Positions 35,270 to 42,833 of a stretch of DNA of 64,000 nucleotides are shown here, piece after piece. Location: positions 5,022,001-5,086,000 of the forward strand of contig NZ_FYEY01000001.1 in NCBI RefSeq assembly GCF_900187385.1. The letters are read 5' to 3'. Origin of the DNA: Streptomyces sp. 2114.4. Lineage in GTDB: Bacteria > Actinomycetota > Actinomycetes > Streptomycetales > Streptomycetaceae. Positions within the stretch are counted from its first letter, which is position 1. Every line of letters begins with the position of its first letter. Made by a program: the position numbers and the translations under genes. The notes under the pieces were generated by a model. That model was not told the origin of the DNA and ran no database searches. It saw nothing but the letters and a program-made list of their open reading frames with translations.

Positions 35270-35887
35270 GTGACCTCGACATTCCGCCGTTCCCCCCTGG
35301 CCCTGGCGGTCCTGGGCCTGCTGGAGGCCGGCCCGCTGCACCCCTACGGAATCCAGCGTCTGATCAAGCAGTGGGGCAAGGACCAGGTCGTCAACGTCGG
35401 CCAGCGCGCCGGCCTGTACCGCACGATCGCCCGCCTGGAAGACGCCGGGCTGATCGCCGTCGGCAGCACCGAGCGCGACGAGCGCTACCCCGAACGCACC
35501 ACCTACCGCCTCACCGACACGGGACGGGCAGCCGCCCGCCAGTGGATGGCCGAGATCCTGTCGACGCCCCGCAACGAGTACCCGGAGTTCCCCGCCGCAC
35601 TGTCCTTCCTGCCGGTGCTCACCCCCCGGGCCACCCAGGACCTGCTGCACCAGCGGCGCGACCGCCTCGCCCGGCGCCTCACCGAACTCGATGCCGAACT
35701 CGCGAGCGAGGCCGGGGGCCACGCCCTCCCGCGGGTCGCCCTGATCGAGAGCGAATACCTGCGCGCGGTCACCCAGGCCGAACTTGCATGGGTGGACGGC
35801 ATCCTCAGTGCGCTGGCCGACGGTTCGTTCACCTGGAACCGCGAAGAACTCGACCGCATCGTCGCCACCGCCCGCGACAACACCTGA
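35270..35887 (+). CDS. PadR family transcriptional regulator
   Basis: A 205-aa regulator from GTG 35270. The N-terminal winged helix reads LALAVLGLLEAGPLHPYGIQRLI (about residues 9-31), continues through GLYRTIARLEDAGLIAV, and the wing is YPERTTYRLTDTGR. The C-terminal half is helical (DLLHQRRDRLARRLTELDAEL) and forms the dimer interface in this family. PadR proteins respond to phenolic acids or drugs; the divergent flavin monooxygenase is the probable target. Confidence 0.9.
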   Translation: MTSTFRRSPLALAVLGLLEAGPLHPYGIQRLIKQWGKDQVVNVGQRAGLYRTIARLEDAGLIAVGSTERDERYPERTTYRLTDTGRAAARQWMAEILSTPRNEYPEFPAALSFLPVLTPRATQDLLHQRRDRLARRLTELDAELASEAGGHALPRVALIESEYLRAVTQAELAWVDGILSALADGSFTWNREELDRIVATARDNT

Positions 35888-35888
35888 G

Positions 35889-35949
35889 GGGCAGCGGGCA
35901 GGGAGTGGTAATTGTGCGCGCTATGGGTCTCGGCCGCGGCGATCGCAGG
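35889..35949 (-). pseudogene. Remnant of rocD 5' end
   Basis: Reading leftward, the sequence translates as IAAAETHSAHNYHSLPAAP, which matches the start of the intact ornithine aminotransferase in this window (IAAAEAHSAHNYHPLPVVV). Only about 20 codons remain, with no start context and no downstream continuation because the PadR gene ends at 35887. It is probably a leftover from a rocD paralogue or from rearrangement at the edge of the accessory region. Confidence 0.55.
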
Positions 35950-35963
35950 AACCCTGAACCCGC

Positions 35964-35981
35964 GCAAGTTCATGCAAGTTC
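35964..35981 (+). promoter_or_regulatory. AAGTTC-N4-AAGTTC site 1
   Basis: GCAAGTTC occurs twice with starts ten bases apart, upstream of the small ORF that opens the Scr1/DUF6879 cassette. The same phased pair recurs at 37671, 38475 and 38688 (last two on the minus strand). It probably binds the Scr1-family regulator encoded here. Confidence 0.5.
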
Positions 35982-36051
35982 GATGTGCAGCAAGGTGAAT
36001 TGAGCGCAAACTCGTAGTCAGAGATCGTCTTCAACGAGTGAGGAGGGCACC

Positions 36052-36279
36052 ATGGCTTTGCACATGCTCGGCAAGGACCCGAACTCCCCCGAGGGTAAGT
36101 CCGCCACCGTCTATTACGACGACGTGACTGACAGGTACCTGGTCCAGGGCTTGAAGGTACTGGACGACGAACGACTCTCCCAGTTGGATCTCCCGGAACA
36201 TGAGACGGTCGTGGAGATCCCCAAGTACATGACACAGTTCTTTCCGGAGGTACGCGGTGGCGGCCGAGCTGACGTTTAG
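36052..36279 (+). CDS. Small cassette protein, 75 aa
   Basis: ATG at 36052 follows GAGGAGGG. Soluble and acidic: MALHMLGKDPNSPEG, then TVYYDDVTDRYLVQGLKVLDDERLSQLDLPEHETVVEIPK. It looks like a conserved Streptomyces small protein found ahead of DUF6879 and Scr1-type genes. Its 3' end overlaps the DUF6879 start by 23 bases, implying coupled translation. Function unknown. Confidence 0.75.
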   Translation: MALHMLGKDPNSPEGKSATVYYDDVTDRYLVQGLKVLDDERLSQLDLPEHETVVEIPKYMTQFFPEVRGGGRADV

Positions 36280-36784
36280 CGAGCTGTTCAAGCAGGCCAA
36301 GCGTTCAGCCGTTCACCTGGAGATGAGGGACGGGTACATGCGATCCGACCCGCGATTCGTCTCATGGCGGCAGGACCCGCAAAGTGTTCCTGCCAAAAGC
36401 GACCCAGCCTCCCGCCCCTGGCTCGCCCTGATGCAAGAGATCACCACGCGCGGTGTGGCAGTCCGTCGTGCTCGGATCTTCTCCGAGCCCATGAGTGACT
36501 ACCTCCGCTTTGAGCACCACCTCACGCCCAGCAACGTGGCGGCCGGCGAGCAGGTGCGCTGGCTGCCGCGTCGCAAGGTGTCGGACCTGGCGCTCCCAGG
36601 CAATGACTTCTGGCTGTTCGATGACAGCCTTGTCGTGTTCCTGCACTTCACCGGGGACGGCGAGCTGTCACCCGAGGGAGATGAGGAGCGGATGACGGAT
36701 CCCGCGATCGTGCAGCTCTGCTCAACGTCTTTCGAGGCGGTCTGGGAACGCGCGGTCCCGCACGAGGTTTACAGGCCGGTCTGA
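36257..36784 (+). CDS. DUF6879 family protein
   Basis: A 175-aa protein from GTG 36257. Recognisable stretches are FSELFKQAKRSAVHLEMRDGYM near the start, RRARIFSEPMSDYLRFEHHLTPSNVAAGEQVRWLPRR in the middle, and DFWLFDDSLVVFLHF. In streptomycetes DUF6879 genes typically lie beside Scr1/DUF5753 HTH regulators, now described as toxin-antitoxin-like pairs. Whether it is an effector is not established. Operon with its neighbours on both sides. Confidence 0.85.
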   Translation: MAAELTFSELFKQAKRSAVHLEMRDGYMRSDPRFVSWRQDPQSVPAKSDPASRPWLALMQEITTRGVAVRRARIFSEPMSDYLRFEHHLTPSNVAAGEQVRWLPRRKVSDLALPGNDFWLFDDSLVVFLHFTGDGELSPEGDEERMTDPAIVQLCSTSFEAVWERAVPHEVYRPV

Positions 36785-36808
36785 CCCACGAACAGGGCTG
36801 AACTCTCC

Positions 36809-37663
36809 GTGTCCCCATCGTCGCCGTCGTCCAGCATCCAGCAGGCCAGGGAAGCGCTTGGGAAGCGCCTCCGCGAGATCCGCAAGGACTCCGGTCTGAC
36901 CGCCCGAGCTGTGGCGGCGGCGGCAGGGTGGCATGAGTCGAAGAGTTCCCGGCTTGAGAACGGCCGGACTCCTCCCTCCGATGCGGACATTCGTACCTGG
37001 ACCCGGATCTGTGACGCCGAGGGCCAAGCCGCGGACCTCATCGCGACCGCCCGTGGCATTGACGGCATGTACGTGGAGTGGCGGCGCCTGGAAAGTGCCG
37101 GCCTGAAGCGTGCCCAGGAGTCTGTGCTGCCACTCTTCGAGCGAACCCATTGGTTCCGCTTCTATCAGTCGTGGGTCATCCCAGGGCTGCTCCAGACCGA
37201 GGACTACACCCGCGCCATCCTCAACACGGTTGCCTCCGTCAGGGACACTCCTGGCGACACTGACGAGGCTGTCGCAGCACGGATGGAGCGCCAACGCGTC
37301 CTGTACACGGGAGGACGCCGGTTCGCTTTCCTGATGGAGGAGTGGGTTCTTCGCACGGTCATCGGAGATCCCGTCACGATGGTGAGCCAATTGCGCCACC
37401 TGATCGGAATGACGGCCACGCCCTCCTTGAGCCTTGGCGTGATCCCCATGGGGGTCGTGCGCGGCAATGCGTGGCCGTGCGAGTCCTTCTCTCTGTACGA
37501 CGAGAAACAGGCCTCCTGTGAACTCGTGTCTGCCGGCCTCACCGTGAAGCAACCGAGTGAAATCGCCGAGTACGCCAAGACGTTCACCGAACTCGCAGGC
37601 ATCGCTGTTTACGGGGCGGCAGCCAGGAAGCTGATTACCTCGGCAATCGGCACGCTCAGGTGA
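36809..37663 (+). CDS. Scr1-family (DUF5753) XRE regulator
   Basis: A 284-aa protein from GTG 36809. The N-terminal XRE helix-turn-helix spans about residues 12-70 (LGKRLREIRKDSGLTARAVAAAAGWHESKSSRLENGRTPP). DUF5753 follows (about 100-280), with WFRFYQSWVIPGLLQTEDYTRAIL and LRHLIGMTATPSLSLGVIPMG. The relatives WhiJ and Scr1 act with small partner proteins to control development or act as antitoxin-like repressors. No DUF397 partner is seen; the DUF6879 protein may take that place. Confidence 0.9.
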   Translation: MSPSSPSSSIQQAREALGKRLREIRKDSGLTARAVAAAAGWHESKSSRLENGRTPPSDADIRTWTRICDAEGQAADLIATARGIDGMYVEWRRLESAGLKRAQESVLPLFERTHWFRFYQSWVIPGLLQTEDYTRAILNTVASVRDTPGDTDEAVAARMERQRVLYTGGRRFAFLMEEWVLRTVIGDPVTMVSQLRHLIGMTATPSLSLGVIPMGVVRGNAWPCESFSLYDEKQASCELVSAGLTVKQPSEIAEYAKTFTELAGIAVYGAAARKLITSAIGTLR

Positions 37664-37670
37664 CGGCGTA

Positions 37671-37687
37671 CAAGTTCGTAGAAGTTC
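37671..37687 (+). promoter_or_regulatory. AAGTTC-N4-AAGTTC site 2
   Basis: CAAGTTC and GAAGTTC start ten bases apart just after the regulator stop and before the next small gene, matching site 1 in spacing and orientation. Confidence 0.5.
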
Positions 37688-37752
37688 ATTGAGCTGAGCC
37701 TTCCGCTCTCCCTACCGTCGGGAAAACAAGCCGTTCACCCCGCGGAGACGTC

Positions 37753-37962
37753 ATGACGAGCCCCATTCGGTACAGCCAACCGCCCGTTGAACTGCCGCTG
37801 GACGACTGGCTGTTGGAGGGCGAGCCAGTCCCCGGATGCAAAGCGTGTGACGCCTTGGGACGCCGACGGAGTGCGGCGTTGAAGCGAAACGACAAGGCCG
37901 AGGCATGTTCTGCTCCCCGGGAGATCCGAGACCACGGCCGTGGGCACGCGAAGGCGTCATGA
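37753..37962 (+). CDS. Small conserved protein, 69 aa
   Basis: ATG at 37753 with a CGGAGACGTC context. The N-terminal half reads YSQPPVELPLDDWLLEGEPVPGCKACDALG, with a CKAC pair, and the C-terminal half is basic and charged. Similar small proteins accompany Scr1-type regulators in Streptomyces. The Cys pair alone is too little to claim metal binding. Transcribed from the site-2 promoter region. Confidence 0.65.
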   Translation: MTSPIRYSQPPVELPLDDWLLEGEPVPGCKACDALGRRRSAALKRNDKAEACSAPREIRDHGRGHAKAS

Positions 37963-38008
37963 CCGCCCCCGGGCAGGACTGACCGGCGGCAGTCGGAGCC
38001 TGAAGACT

Positions 38009-38138
38009 CCCGCCCCGGCGGCGGAAACCTGGACAGTCGAGCAGCCGGGGCGGGTGACCAACCGCAAAGGAAACCCCTTTGCGGCCCATGGGCCATGCCT
38101 TCGACCGTACGGCGGCATGGCTCCTCGCGAAAGAGGAG
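38009..38138 (+). ncRNA. Structured leader with four hairpins, last one masks the ribosome site
   Basis: Four perfect stems follow one another: CCCGCCCCGGC (38009-38019 with 38044-38054), CCGCAAAGG (38062-38070 with 38076-38084, loop AAACC), GCCATGCC (38092-38099 with 38114-38121) and CTCCTC (38121-38126 with 38133-38138, loop GCGAAA). The last stem pairs the GAGGAG ribosome site of the ORF at 38147. One shared base at 38121 makes hairpins 3 and 4 slightly competitive. This looks like a cis-acting RNA element; no known riboswitch consensus is recognised. Confidence 0.5.
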
Positions 38139-38146
38139 GTTGGTGA

Positions 38147-38323
38147 ATGAGCGTGGTGAGCGTCGATACGTACGAGACGCGCACGCCCGATGCCGAAGGC
38201 TGGCGCGGTGTGCCCTTCCGCCACGAGGCGGAGATGCAGGAGGACGGCGGCAAACACGATGGCGGCCCCATGCCCCCGGAGGCTCCGCGTGAACCGTCGC
38301 CCCAGGGCGGGAACGGAAAGTAG
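38147..38323 (+). CDS. Hypothetical 58-aa protein behind structured leader
   Basis: ATG at 38147 lies eight bases after AGAGGAGG. The product starts MSVVSVDTYETRTPDAEGW, then FRHEAEMQEDGGKHDGG and a Pro/Glu/Gly tail. It is acidic and probably disordered at the end; no family is recognised. Codon third positions are mostly G/C. A hairpin terminator follows 22 bases after the stop, so leader, ORF and terminator form a self-contained unit. Confidence 0.55.
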   Translation: MSVVSVDTYETRTPDAEGWRGVPFRHEAEMQEDGGKHDGGPMPPEAPREPSPQGGNGK

Positions 38324-38345
38324 CCCACGCTGGTGAAGACAAAAG

Positions 38346-38380
38346 CGCCCCTGCTCCGGCACATGGCCTGAGCAGGGGCG
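38346..38380. terminator. Bidirectional terminator
   Basis: An 11-bp perfect stem CGCCCCTGCTC around a 13-base loop. On the minus strand it is followed by GCTTTTGTC, a real U tract, so it is a canonical intrinsic terminator for leftward transcripts and a stem-only one for rightward transcripts. Confidence 0.75.
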
Positions 38381-38716
38381 TGGTGCATTCGGCGGATGAG
38401 TTGCCATGCGACACGGCGCAGCTGGCGCCGCCGGCATGGCGACGAGCCAGGAATGCTGAAGAGCTGGCCACAACGAACTTGCGTGAATTTGTGCGCGCTC
38501 ACCCGAAAAAATTGATCGCTGTCGTGATCAGAGTCCGCGCCGGAGCTCGGGCCTGCCGGATGCTGGACGAAGACGTCACGATCGAGTCTTCCGAGTGCGT
38601 ACCGTCAGGCCGGCCGGTACTCCTCGTGGGGCGTCGCCCGTTCCAAGGTGTCCGAGCTTGTGCTTGCGTCGCAGCGGCGCGCCAGCGACTTGCACGAACT
38701 TCTACGTATTGGCCGA
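38381..38716. other. Gene-poor stretch with two minus-strand AAGTTC-type sites
   Basis: No convincing protein gene. On the minus strand AAATTC-N4-AAGTTC (38475-38490) and AAGTTC-N4-AAGTCG (38688-38703) repeat the ten-base phasing of sites 1 and 2. From the first site leftward there is only about 130 bases to the minus-strand intrinsic terminator, space for a small RNA or peptide. From the second, a short frame without a start codon ends near 38612. Confidence 0.45.
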
Positions 38717-39067
38717 TCACGGCCCCGCTGGAAGCCGGGGCCGTGCGCCGTCGGCATCGTCCGGAGCATCGTGGCCGAGGGCGGTCAAGCGCTCGCCCCG
38801 GCTCTCGGCCACCCGGCGCACATCGGCAAGGCTTGCAGTCAATTCAACGGCCAGCAGGTGCAGTTCTCCGGGTGTCCAGGCCCGTCCGGCCAGCATGCGG
38901 CGGGCTTCGCCGAGGAGGTCGTCGGCCGAGCTGAGCTGTTCTTCCTCGATCCGGTCGGCGACGCGGGAGACATATCCGGTCCCGTCTCCGGCCACGAAGC
39001 ACGGTTTCCCGTCCGCGCTGGTCCACGGCAGCAGCCGGACGAAGACCCTCGCTGGAGCGTCGGGCAT
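38717..39067 (-). CDS. Hypothetical protein, 116 aa
   Basis: ATG at 39067 with AAGAGAG upstream. It reads MPDAPARVFVRLLPWTSADGKPCFV, then GDGTGYVSRVADRIEEEQL and long amphipathic helices to the end. I recognise it as a conserved Streptomyces protein often next to XRE-type regulators, with no assigned function. A 9-bp stem ACGGCCCCG (38719-38727 with 38736-38744) overlaps its last codons. Divergent from the NsdA-like regulator. Confidence 0.7.
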   Translation of the reverse strand: MPDAPARVFVRLLPWTSADGKPCFVAGDGTGYVSRVADRIEEEQLSSADDLLGEARRMLAGRAWTPGELHLLAVELTASLADVRRVAESRGERLTALGHDAPDDADGARPRLPAGP

Positions 39068-39211
39068 GTCGTCAACTCTCTTGTAGTTGAGGGCCACGCC
39101 CCCGGGCCGTTCCACCACGGTCGCGGGGGTCCTCTCCGTCTCTCGAGGAGGGCCTTCCTCGCTCTGGGCAACCGGTCCGCTACGCCCAGCGGTACGGTGG
39201 CAGTGGAAGCG

Positions 39212-39232
39212 GCTTTTAAGAGCTTTAAGCGC
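39212..39232. promoter_or_regulatory. Palindrome-like AT patch between divergent genes
   Basis: CTTTTAAGAG and CTTTAAGCG follow each other directly and form overlapping imperfect palindromes (GCTTTTAAGAGC). This is an unusual AT-rich block 28 bases before the regulator start and may be its operator. Confidence 0.4.
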
Positions 39233-39259
39233 TCGCGCGCATCGGGGAGTTGAGGGCTA

Positions 39260-40600
39260 GTGGGCACTCGGGAACCGAACCGGCACCTTGAACGGCTCTA
39301 CCGGCAGACCGGCTGGACGCTGCGGCAGTTCGTCCAGGCCGTGAACCGCATCGGCACCGAGCGGGGAACCCCGCTCAAGTACCGCGAGCCGTCGGCCCAT
39401 CAGTGGTGTCAGGGTCACCTGCCGAAGGAGCAGGCCAGACCGCTGATCGTGGAGGCCCTGGCGCGGAAGCTGGGACGTCCGGTCACGCATGCGGAGGCCG
39501 GCTTCCCGGCACCGGTCAAGAGCTCCGATGCTGCTCCCGGCACGGTGGAAGGGCTGATCGATCTCGGGAGGGGAGACATGGACCCCTCACGCCGCAGCGT
39601 TCTCGGTATAGGGCTCTTTTCCGTTGCGCTGACCGTGCCCAATTGGCCGGATGTGGTGGGACGGATGGAAGCCATTCAAGGCGGCCGAAATCCGCGCATC
39701 GGCATGCCGGAAGTGGAAACGGTCACCGCCATGACCGAACGGATCTCGGAACTCGACGACCAATTCGGCGGACGTCACGCTCGCCCCATGGCTGCGGCTT
39801 TCCTCGTCAATACGGTGGCTCCGTACCTGCGGGCCGAGGCGCCGGAATCGGTGCGCAAGGCAATGCTGTCGGCAGCCTCCGACCTGTGCTATCTCACCGG
39901 ATACATGGCGGTGGATGAGGGGGTGGAGGGGCTGGGGCAGAAGTATTACCTGAAGGCATTGGAACTGGCCGGAGCCTCTGAGGACCACCTCACGTATTGC
40001 ACGACACTGCGGGGTATGAGTGTGCAGGCAGTTGACCTGGGGCACGGTCGTGAAGCCATGCGACTGGCCGATGCCGCTGCCGGCGCCTCTCCGCTAGCGG
40101 GCCCGCGTATGCTCGCCTTCCTTGCGGGCCAGCAGGCACATGCCGCTGCGCAAACAGGAGACAGCCATAAGGCTCTGGCACATCTCAAAGAGGCCGAAAT
40201 CTCCATGGAAAAGGCCGAGGCGCGAGCGAAAGCCTTCGGATCCTATGACCCCTCAGCTCTGCATTACCACATCAGCCATGTTCGCCACGAGCTGGGAGAC
40301 CTTCCCGGAGCCGTTGCGGCGATGCGGGAATCGGACAGGTTGTGCTACGACATCTACCGCCGGTCCCGGGTGAAGGAACGGGCCACACTCGCCGAGTTCC
40401 AACTTGAGGTGGGGCACCTGGAAGCGGCTTGTGCGACATGGAATGAAGCGCTGGACGAATATCCTCTGGTGCAAAGCGGGAGGGTCGACCGGCGCATGGG
40501 GAAGATGTTCCACCTCATCCGCCCCCACCTCAAGAACCACGCCGCCCGGGAACTCCACGAACGTGCCCGGCTCGTGGTTCCAGCATCGCTCATGGCCTAG
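39260..40600 (+). CDS. NsdA-like HTH/tetratricopeptide regulator
   Basis: A 446-aa protein from GTG 39260. The N-terminus resembles an atypical HTH (HLERLYRQTGWTLRQFVQAVNRIGTERGTPLKYREPSAHQWCQGHLPKE). Near residue 110 is DPSRRSVLGIGLFSVAL, a Tat-like or membrane-touching segment common in this family. The remaining 300 residues are helical TPR-type repeats. Such proteins act as pleiotropic regulators of sporulation and antibiotic production in Streptomyces. The paralogue identity is uncertain. Confidence 0.75.
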   Translation: MGTREPNRHLERLYRQTGWTLRQFVQAVNRIGTERGTPLKYREPSAHQWCQGHLPKEQARPLIVEALARKLGRPVTHAEAGFPAPVKSSDAAPGTVEGLIDLGRGDMDPSRRSVLGIGLFSVALTVPNWPDVVGRMEAIQGGRNPRIGMPEVETVTAMTERISELDDQFGGRHARPMAAAFLVNTVAPYLRAEAPESVRKAMLSAASDLCYLTGYMAVDEGVEGLGQKYYLKALELAGASEDHLTYCTTLRGMSVQAVDLGHGREAMRLADAAAGASPLAGPRMLAFLAGQQAHAAAQTGDSHKALAHLKEAEISMEKAEARAKAFGSYDPSALHYHISHVRHELGDLPGAVAAMRESDRLCYDIYRRSRVKERATLAEFQLEVGHLEAACATWNEALDEYPLVQSGRVDRRMGKMFHLIRPHLKNHAARELHERARLVVPASLMA

Positions 40601-40731
40601 TACTGCGAGAACGAGGCCGGTCTCGACCACTGCCGGGTCCGCCAGGCCGCGACTGCCGCCCTCCGTGACTCTGGTTAGAGTACCAGGGCGAGGCCGCCCC
40701 AGGGCATTGGGGAGGGTGTTACCGTCGCACG

Positions 40732-41130
40732 ATGTCCAGGACCGAGATCGACTTGGTAACAGCTGAGTTCTTCGGCGCCTTTGACAACCGGGGCGGCAAG
40801 AGTGCCGACGTGGCACGAATCCGTCGGCTGGTTCTTCCCGCGGGCGTGATCATCATGACCGGCCCAGAGTTCACCGTCTACACCGTGGACGAGTTCATCG
40901 AGCCTCGCCAACGGCTGCTGAGCGACGGCCGGCTGGTTGAGTTCTCCGAGTGGGAGACGTCCGGACGAACCGAGATCGCAGGCGATATCGCGTCGCGGTT
41001 CTGTGCGTACCGCAAGTCCGGGATCTTGGACGGTGACCCGTTCGAGGGCGGCGGGACCAAGACCATCCAGTTCGTCCGCACCCCAGAGGGCTGGCGCATC
41101 GCGGCTGTCGCCTGGTACGACGAGCCCTGA
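40732..41130 (+). CDS. NTF2-like (DUF4440/SnoaL-type) protein
   Basis: A 132-aa cone-fold protein. ATG at 40732 is preceded by TTACCGT around -14, possibly leaderless. Helical start TEIDLVTAEFFGAFDNRGG, then strands IRRLVLPAGVIIMTG, SRFCAYRKSG and TIQFVRTPEGWRIAAVAWYDE. The closing GWRI..W pattern is typical. Substrate or partner unknown. Confidence 0.75.
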   Translation: MSRTEIDLVTAEFFGAFDNRGGKSADVARIRRLVLPAGVIIMTGPEFTVYTVDEFIEPRQRLLSDGRLVEFSEWETSGRTEIAGDIASRFCAYRKSGILDGDPFEGGGTKTIQFVRTPEGWRIAAVAWYDEP

Positions 41131-41253
41131 CCGCCGTGGCGTTCGGCTGCGCGGTCATGTCGGCCTGGGCTGATGTCGTGCGTCCAGGACATGGCGCAAC
41201 GAGCGGTCAGGGCACCTTCGCCCGCCGGCCGCCCGTTGCACGCCGGCCCCCTC

Positions 41254-42459
41254 TCATTCCTCCAGCACTCCCCGCAGCTGGTCCAGCCCCCAGTCCAGGT
41301 CCTCCTTGCTGATCACCAGCGGCGGGGCGAGCCGGATGGTGGCGCCATGGGTGTCCTTGGCCAGCACCCCGCGCGCCATCAGCCGTTCGGAGATCTCCCG
41401 GCCGGTGCCGCGTGACGGGTTGATGTCCACTCCGGCCCACAGCCCGCGGCCGCGCACCGCGTCCACCGCGCCGCCGCCCACCAGCAGCCCCAGCTCGCCG
41501 TGCAGATGCTCGCCCAACTCCGTTGCCCGCTGCTGGAACTCGCCGGTCCGCAGCATCGCCAGCACCTCCAGGGCCACCGCGCAGGCGAGCGGGTTCCCGC
41601 CGAACGTCGAGCCGTGCTCGCCGGGCGCGAAGACGCCCAGCACCTCACGGGAGGACACCACCGCCGACACCGGCACCACGCCGCCGCCCAGCGCCTTGCC
41701 CAGCACATACATGTCGGGGACCACGCCCTCGTGGTCACAGGCGAAGGTCCGGCCGGTGCGGCCCAGCCCCGACTGGATCTCATCGGCGATGAACAGCACG
41801 TTCCGGCTGCGGGTCAGCTCCCGTACGCCCGCCAGATAGCCCGGCGGCGGCACCAGCACCCCCGCCTCGCCCTGGATCGGCTCCAGCAGCACCGCGACCG
41901 TGTGGTCGTCGAGGGCGGCCGCCAGCGCGGACAGGTCGCCGTACGGGACGATCTCGAAGCCGGGGGTGTACGGGCCGAAGCCGGCGCGGGCCTCGGGGTC
42001 GGTGGAGAAGGAGACGATGGTGGTCGTCCGGCCGTGGAAGTTGTGGTCCGCGACGATGATCTTCGCGTGGCCGTCCGGGACGCCCTTGACCTGGTAGCCC
42101 CACTTGCGGGCCGTCTTCACCGCCGTCTCGACCGCCTCGGCGCCGGTGTTCATGGGGAGCACCAGCTCCATCCCGCACAGCGCGGCCAGCTGCGTGCAGA
42201 AGTCGCCGAACCGGTCGTGATGGAAGGCGCGGGAGGTGAGAGTGACGCGTTCCAGCTGGGCCCTGGCCGCGTCGAGCAGCCGGCGGTTGCCGTGCCCGAA
42301 GTTCAGCGCGGAGTACCCGGCGAGCATGTCCAGGTAGCGACGGCCCGCCACGTCCGTCACCCAGGCACCCTCGGCGGTGGCCACGACGACGGGCAGCGGG
42401 TGGTAGTTGTGCGCGCTGTGGGCCTCGGCGGCGGCGATGCTGCGTTCCGTGGACGTCAC
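41254..42459 (-). CDS. rocD: Ornithine-oxo-acid transaminase
   Basis: A 401-aa class-III aminotransferase converting ornithine and 2-oxoglutarate to glutamate semialdehyde and glutamate. Start GTG 42459 with ATCGGAG upstream. Landmarks are SAHNYHPLPVV at the N-terminus, MNTGAEAVETAVKTARKWGY, the PLP Asp in FIADEIQSGLGRTGR (about residue 230), the Schiff-base Lys in YVLGKALGGG and GSTFGGNPLACAVA. Full length. A degraded copy of its first codons lies at 35.9 kb. Confidence 0.93.
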   Translation of the reverse strand: MTSTERSIAAAEAHSAHNYHPLPVVVATAEGAWVTDVAGRRYLDMLAGYSALNFGHGNRRLLDAARAQLERVTLTSRAFHHDRFGDFCTQLAALCGMELVLPMNTGAEAVETAVKTARKWGYQVKGVPDGHAKIIVADHNFHGRTTTIVSFSTDPEARAGFGPYTPGFEIVPYGDLSALAAALDDHTVAVLLEPIQGEAGVLVPPPGYLAGVRELTRSRNVLFIADEIQSGLGRTGRTFACDHEGVVPDMYVLGKALGGGVVPVSAVVSSREVLGVFAPGEHGSTFGGNPLACAVALEVLAMLRTGEFQQRATELGEHLHGELGLLVGGGAVDAVRGRGLWAGVDINPSRGTGREISERLMARGVLAKDTHGATIRLAPPLVISKEDLDWGLDQLRGVLEE

Positions 42460-42566
42460 CGGTGACTCCGATCGGTAGAACCGTGCGGGGCGCGGGCGCT
42501 GCCGCTTCCCCTTCCATTGTTGCGCCGGCCAGGAGCGACTGGCCTGCGAAGATCCGCCGGGCAGGG

Positions 42567-42680
42567 GCGGTCCTGGGGGATGCCCCGGGGGATGTCCTGG
42601 GCGACGCTCCTGTGGGAGACGCCCTGGGGACTCTCCCCGGGGGGCTCCCTGAGGAGTGCCCTGAGGACGTCCTGAGGGGT
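42567..42680 (+). repeat. Degenerate GGGGATGTCCTG repeats
   Basis: Between rocD and the glyA promoter, units such as GGGGGATGTCCTGGG and GAGGACGTCCTGAGG recur with imperfect 12-15-base spacing, rich in GGGG and CCTG. No gene is present. Function unknown. Confidence 0.45.
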
Positions 42681-42691
42681 CGGGGGTGTCT

Positions 42692-42697
42692 TAGACT
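42692..42697 (+). promoter_or_regulatory. Probable -10 box for riboswitch transcript
   Basis: TAGACT lies about ten bases before the first paired segment of the ZTP riboswitch, placing the transcript start near 42704. No strong -35 is seen. Confidence 0.5.
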
Positions 42698-42701
42698 CTG
42701 G

Positions 42702-42790
42702 GTGCGCACCGCGACTGGCGTACGGGGAAACAACCTCGAGGAAGCGGTGTGCGGCCACCATCACGAGGTGCCGCCCCGCCTGGGCACCCC
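42702..42790 (+). ncRNA. ZTP (pfl) riboswitch upstream of glyA
   Basis: The aptamer's conserved elements are in order: CGCACCGCGACTGGCG (consensus CGUGACUGGCG), GGGGAAAC, GAGGAAGCGGTGTG closing the first helix with GCACCGC, and, after a variable hairpin, CCGCCCCGCCTGGGCA (consensus CCGCCUGGGCA). ZTP/ZMP accumulates when 10-formyl-tetrahydrofolate is short; the aptamer commonly sits before glyA, folD or pur genes and turns them on. The expression platform is not obvious, but the glyA ribosome site lies 35 bases downstream. Confidence 0.88.
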
Positions 42791-42833
42791 GGGACCACGA
42801 CCGGATCACCGATCGACCGCCCCGGAGGACGCC

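Noticed and set aside
38499..38720. DUF397 partner of the Scr1 regulator
   Set aside because: All frames were read; none shows the W-x-K-S-S-Y start or the V-R-D-S-K motif of DUF397.
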